64,000 nt of DNA from Henricia sp. BOLD:AAB3569 (lineage: Eukaryota > Echinodermata > Asteroidea > Spinulosida > Echinasteridae), in NCBI GenBank assembly GCA_037783545.1, contig JBBELK010000567.1, positions 1 to 64,000 on the forward strand. Direction: 5' to 3'. The translations under genes and the position numbers were made by a program. Below the pieces are notes generated by a model. The model saw only the letters and a list, made by a program, of their open reading frames with translations, was not told the DNA's origin and did no database searches. This document shows positions 59,634 to 64,000 of the stretch, in pieces (positions within the stretch are counted from its first letter, which is position 1; each line of letters opens with the position of its first letter).

Positions 59634-61112
59634 GTGCGCAATATAGAGTCTTTGGAGCATGCAACATTTGAAGTTCGTCGGAACATTTTTCGACCTCCAA
59701 ATTTGCCGACGTTTGGACCACACTTTGACCAAAATCCCGTCCCAAACTGGGCCGTGTCAACGACAGTCCGAAGGACTGAGCATGCGCACGAGTCAGGAGT
59801 ACACCAAAGAGGTGTGTACAGACAGCCACAGGTTGCGGGAGCATCCAGAAAGCGCCAACCCCTTTTTTTCTCTAAACTCTGAAATTTCTCTGCCATTTCC
59901 CGGCGAAAGTCTGTCAATTTTTTAGGACAAGTGCGCAATATAGAGTCTTTGGAGCATGCAAAATTTGAAGTTCGTCGGAACATTTTTCGACCTCCAAATT
60001 TGCCGACGTTTGGACCACACTTTGACCAAAATCCCGTCCCAAACTGGGCCGTGTCAACGACAGTCCGAAGGACTGAGCATGCGCACGAGTCAGGAGTACA
60101 CCAAAGAGGTGTGTACAGACAGCCACAGGTTGCGGGAGCATCCAGGAAGCGCCAACCCCTTTTTTTCTAAACTCTGAAATTTCTCTGCCATTTCCCGGCG
60201 AAAGTCTGTCAATTTTTTAGGACAAGTGCGCAATATAGAGTCTTTGGAGCATGCAAAATTTGAAGTTCGTCGGAACATTTTTCGACCTCCAAATTTGCCG
60301 ACGTTTGGACCACACTTTGACCAAAATCCCGTCCCAAACTGGGCCGTGTCAACGACAGTCCGAAGGACTGAGCATGCGCACGAGTCAGGAGTACACCAAA
60401 GAGGTGTGTACAGACAGCCACAGGTTGCGGGAGCATCCAGGAAGCGCCAACCCCTTTTTTTTCTAAACTCTGAAATTTCTCTGCCATTTCCCGGCGAAAG
60501 TCTGTCAATTTTTTAGGACAAGTGCGCAATATAGAGTCTTTGGAGCATGCAAAATTTGAAGTTCGTCGGAACATTTTTCGACCACCAAATTTTCCGACGT
60601 TTGGACCACACTTTGACCAAAATCCCGTCCCAAACTGGGCCGTGTCAACGACAGTCCGAAGGACTGAGCATGCGCACGAGTCAGGAGTACACCAAAGAGG
60701 TGTGTACAGACAGCCACAGGTTGCGGGAGCATCCAGGAAGCGCCAACCCCTTTTTTTTCTAAACTCTGAAATTTCTCTGCCATTTCCCGGCGAAAGTCTG
60801 TCAATTTTTTAGGACAAGTGCGCAATATAGAGTCTTTGGAGCATGCAAAATTTGAAGTTCGTCGGAACATTTTTCGACCTCCAAATTTGCCGACGTTTGG
60901 ACCACACTTTGACCAAAATCCCGTCCCAAACTGGGCCGTGTCAACGACAGTCCGAGGGACTGAGCATGCGCACGAGTCAGGAGTACACCAAAGAGGTGTG
61001 TACAGACAGCCACAGGTTGCGGGAGCATCCAGGAAGCGCCAACCCCTTTTTTTCTAAACTCTGAAATTTCTCTGCCATTTCCCGGCGAAAGTCTGTCAAT
61101 TTTTTAGGACAA
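59634..61112 (+). repeat. HOR family F core, copy 4 (5 monomers, 1,479 bp)
   Basis: Matches core copy 3 including GCAACATTTG, at an offset of 2,290 bp. With the preceding monomer (59338) and the following shortened monomer it repeats 57048-59041 as a tandem unit. The only difference I see is T8 versus T9 in the CCACCAAATTTTCCG monomer. Confidence 0.88.
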
Positions 61113-61330
61113 GTGCGCAATATAGAGTCTTTGGAGCATGCAAAATTTGAAGTTCGTCGGAACATTTTTCGACCTCCAAATTTGCCGACGTTTGGACCAC
61201 ACTTTGACCAAAATCCCGTCCCAAACTGGGCCGTTGCGGGAGCATCCAGGAAGCGCCAACCCCTTTTTTTTCTAAACTCTGAAATGTCTCTGCTATTTCA
61301 CGGCGAAAGTCTGTCAATTTTTTAGGACAA
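61113..61330 (+). repeat. Shortened monomer 13 (78-bp deletion)
   Basis: The rightmost shortened monomer in the window; standard form. Confidence 0.93.
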
Positions 61331-61721
61331 GTGCGCAATATAGAGTCTTTGGAGCATGCAAGATTTGAAGTTCGTCGGAACATTTTTCGACCTCCAAATT
61401 TGCCGACGTTTGGACCACACTTTGACCAAAATCCCGTCCCAAACTGGGCCGTGTCAACGACAGTCCGAAGGACTGAGCATGCGCACGAGTCAGGAGTACA
61501 CCAAAGAGGTGTGTACAGACAGCCACAGGTTGCGGGAGCATCCAGGAAGCGCCAACCCCTTTTTTTTCTAAGCATGCGCACGAGTCAGGAGTACACCAAA
61601 GAGGTGTGTACAGACAGCCACAGGTTGCGGGAGCATCCAGGAAGCGCCAACCCCTTTTTTTTCTAAACTCTGAAATTTATCTGCCATTTCCCGGCGAAAG
61701 TCTGTCAATTTTGTAGGACAA
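61331..61721 (+). repeat. Lengthened monomer 8 (95-bp internal duplication)
   Basis: The rightmost lengthened monomer. CAAGATTT front, TTTATC tail and GTCAATTTTGTAGG junction, as in the copy at 55177. Confidence 0.93.
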
Positions 61722-63200
61722 GTGCGCAATATAGAGTCTTTGGAGCATGCAAAATTTGAAGTTCGTCGGAACATTTTTCGACCTCCAAATTTGCCGACGT
61801 TTGGACCACACTTTGACCAAAATCCCGTCCCAAACTGGGCCGTGTCAACGACAGTCCGAAGGACTGAGCATGCGCACGAGTCAGGAGTACACCAAAGAGG
61901 TGTGTACAGACAGCCACAGGTTGCGGGAGCATCCAGAAAGCGCCAACCCCTTTTTTTCTCTAAACTCTGAAATTTCTCTGCCATTTCCCGGCGAAAGTCT
62001 GTCAATTTTTTAGGACAAGTGCGCAATATAGAGTCTTTGGAGCATGCAAAATTTGAAGTTCGTCGGAACATTTTTCGACCTCCAAATTTGCCGACGTTTG
62101 GACCACACTTTGACCAAAATCCCGTCCCAAACTGGGCCGTGTCAACGACAGTCCGAAGGACTGAGCATGCGCACGAGTCAGGAGTACACCAAAGAGGTGT
62201 GTACAGACAGCCACAGGTTGCGGGAGCATCCAGGAAGCGCCAACCCCTTTTTTTCTAAACTCTGAAATTTCTCTGCCATTTCCCGGCGAAAGTCTGTCAA
62301 TTTTTTAGGACAAGTGCGCAATATAGAGTCTTTGGAGCATGCAAAATTTGAAGTTCGTCGGAACATTTTTCGACCTCCAAATTTGCCGACGTTTGGACCA
62401 CACTTTGACCAAAATCCCGTCCCAAACTGGGCCGTGTCAACGACAGTCCGAAGGACTGAGCATGCGCACGAGTCAGGAGTACACCAAAGAGGTGTGTACA
62501 GACAGCCACAGGTTGCGGGAGCATCCAGGAAGCGCCAACCCCTTTTTTTTCTAAACTCTGAAATTTCTCTGCCATTTCCCGGCGAAAGTCTGTCAATTTT
62601 TTAGGACAAGTGCGCAATATAGAGTCTTTGGAGCATGCAAAATTTGAAGTTCGTCGGAACATTTTTCGACCACCAAATTTTCCGACGTTTGGACCACACT
62701 TTGACCAAAATCCCGTCCCAAACTGGGCCGTGTCAACGACAGTCCGAAGGACTGAGCATGCGCACGAGTCAGGAGTACACCAAAGAGGTGTGTACAGACA
62801 GCCACAGGTTGCGGGAGCATCCAGGAAGCGCCAACCCCTTTTTTTTCTAAACTCTGAAATTTCTCTGCCATTTCCCGGCGAAAGTCTGTCAATTTTTTAG
62901 GACAAGTGCGCAATATAGAGTCTTTGGAGCATGCAAAATTTGAAGTTCGTCGGAACATTTTTCGACCTCCAAATTTGCCGACGTTTGGACCACACTTTGA
63001 CCAAAATCCCGTCCCAAACTGGGCCGTGTCAACGACAGTCCGAGGGACTGAGCATGCGCACGAGTCAGGAGTCCACAAAAGAGGTGTGTACAGACAGCCA
63101 CAGGTTGCGGGAGCATCCAGGAAGCGCCAACCCCTTTTTTTCTAAACTCTGAAATTTCTCTGCCATTTCCCGGCGAAAGTCTGTCAATTTTTTAGGACAA
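61722..63200 (+). repeat. HOR family F core, copy 5 (5 monomers, 1,479 bp)
   Basis: CAGAAAGCG with T7CTCT (61722), T7, consensus-like, CCACCAAATTTTCCG (62610), GAG loop (62906). It lacks GCAACATTTG, so it groups with copy 2. The last monomer has the private change GTCCACAAAAGAGG. Confidence 0.88.
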
Positions 63201-63461
63201 GTGCGCAATATAGAGTCTTTGGAGCATGCAAAATTTGCCGACGTTTGGACCACAATTTGACCAAAATCCCGTCCCAAACTGGGCCGTGTCAACGACAGTC
63301 CGAAGGACTGAGCATGCGCACGAGTCAGGAGTACACCAAAGAGGTGTGTACAGACAGCCACAGGTTGCGGGAGCATCCAGGAAGCGCCAACCCCTTTTTT
63401 TTCTAAACTCTGAAATTTCTCTGCCATTTCCCGGCGAAAGTCTGTCAATTTTTTAGGACAA
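63201..63461 (+). repeat. Truncated monomer, 35-bp deletion (261 bp)
   Basis: CAAAATTTG joins CCGACGTTTGG, losing 35 bp that include the TTCGTCGGAA element and the left arm of the CGTCGG inverted repeat. The endpoints share AAATTTG, the longest microhomology of the set. It also has CACAATTTGACC, otherwise seen at 36466. It marks the right border of HOR family F. Confidence 0.92.
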
Positions 63462-63757
63462 GTGCGCAATATAGAGTCTTTGGAGCATGCAAAATTTGAA
63501 GTTCGTCGGAACATTTTTCGACCTCCAAATTTGCCGACGTTTGGACCACACTTTGACAAAAATCCCGTCCCAAACTGGGCCGTGTCAACGACAGTCCGAA
63601 GGACTGAGCATGCGCACGAGTCAGGAGTACACCAAAGAGGTGTGTACAGACAGCCACAGGTTGCGGGAGCATCCAGGAAGCGCCAACCCCTTTTTTTTCT
63701 AAACTCTGAAATTTCTCTGCCATTTCCCTGCGAAAGTCTGTCAATTTTTTAGGACAA
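63462..63757 (+). repeat. Full monomer with family B type variants
   Basis: GACAAAAATCC is otherwise found at 15348 and 23167, and CCCTGCGAAAG at 22282. Finding both here, 40 kb away, suggests that family B related monomers resume to the right of the window. Confidence 0.8.
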
Positions 63758-64000
63758 GTGCGCAATATAGAGTCTTTGGAGCATGCAAAATTTGAAGTTC
63801 GTCGGAACATTTTTCGACCTCCAAATTTGCCGACGTTTGGACCACACTTTGACCAAAATCCCGTCCCAAACTGGGCCGTGTCAACGACAGTCCGAAAGAC
63901 TGAGCATGCGCACGAGTCAGGAGTACACCAAAGAGGTGTGTACAGACAGCCACAGGTTGCGGGAGCATCCAGGAAGCGCCAACCCCTTTTTTTTCTAAAC
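63758..64000 (+). repeat. Last monomer, cut by the right window edge (243 bp)
   Basis: It runs to CTAAAC, 53 bases short of a full unit. It has GTCCGAAAGACTG, a private change that puts a mismatch in the triloop hairpin stem. The array evidently continues. Confidence 0.97.

Larger units (their letters stand above)
61113..61721 (+). repeat. Family F linker 4: short plus long monomer (609 bp)
   Basis: Same composition and length as linker 1, 6,154 bp further on. Confidence 0.87.
1..64000 (+). repeat. Satellite DNA array, ~296-bp monomer, 218 head-to-tail copies
   Basis: The motif GTGCGCAATATAGAG recurs about every 296 bp from position 282 to 63758, always on the plus strand, with no other sequence between copies. 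Most monomers are 294-298 bp; the small spread comes mainly from a T-tract of 5-10 bases and from one-base indels. By eye most copies differ from the consensus at a handful of positions. The consensus has 75 C, 68 G and 16 CpG in 296 bp. The array touches both window edges, so its full length is unknown. Homogeneity plus HOR structure is the signature of unequal exchange and local amplification in eukaryotic heterochromatin. I do not recognise the family. Chromosomal location and any centromeric role are inference only. Confidence 0.99.

Noticed and set aside
1-64000. CRISPR array
   Set aside because: Repeats are about 296 bp, directly adjacent and without variable spacers, and no cas genes are present.
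1-64000. 5S rDNA, tRNA, snRNA or histone tandem clusters
   Set aside because: I find none of the conserved internal promoter boxes or RNA gene sequences in either strand of the monomer.
1-64000. Transposon-derived repeat or terminal repeats of a mobile element
   Set aside because: No target-site duplications, terminal inverted repeats, coding remnants or solo copies are visible. The tandem organisation explains all recurrences.

Overview
The whole 64 kb window is one uninterrupted, head-to-tail satellite DNA array. The unit is about 296 bp and about 48% GC. I place the monomer start at GTGCGCAATATAGAG. On that phase the window holds 218 monomers, all in the plus orientation. The first (1-281) and last (63758-64000) are cut by the window edges, so the array continues in both directions. 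I see no gene, RNA gene, transposon, inverted monomer or unique DNA. Every open frame is a by-product of the repeat. A mobile-element-free array of this size and homogeneity points to eukaryotic heterochromatin (centromeric, pericentromeric, subtelomeric, or a sex or B chromosome). The sequence gives no reliable species clue. CpG is not depleted (16 per monomer, about 17 expected), which argues against old, heavily methylated and decaying DNA.

The informative structure is above the monomer level. Shared diagnostic variants show higher-order repeats (HORs) that change from left to right. (1) 577-8854: three copies of a 9- or 10-monomer HOR of about 2.66-2.96 kb. (2) 8855-14757: mixed monomers. 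(3) 14758-19491: a tandem pair of 8-monomer units (2,367 bp), with a 9-monomer relative at 21986-24647 and a rearranged stretch between them. (4) 24648-32053: mixed, with a trimer duplication at 25537-27312 and a block (27610-28795) copied 6,806 bp from 20804. (5) 32054-35277: a duplication offset by 2,040 bp. (6) 37354-44785: a tandem pair of 13-monomer blocks of about 3.7 kb. (7) 46266-53480: repeated 906-bp trimers made of one normal, one shortened (218 bp) and one lengthened (391 bp) monomer. (8) 53481-63200: five copies of a 5-monomer core of about 1,479 bp, separated by short linkers. At 63201 the variant mixture changes again.

Seven kinds of length-changing event are visible: deletions of 78, 29, 142, 30 and 35 bp, and internal duplications of 95 and 39 bp. 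Their junctions carry 1-7 bp of microhomology, as expected for slippage or illegitimate recombination. The 78-bp deletion and the 95-bp duplication were then amplified to 13 and 8 copies. Each monomer carries a perfect inverted repeat with a GAA triloop, and several breakpoints lie close to it.

One caution: the left 14 kb carries many private one-base indels in short homopolymers, while the rest carries few. This looks more like uneven consensus quality than biology. All variant and junction calls were made by eye; identities were not computed.
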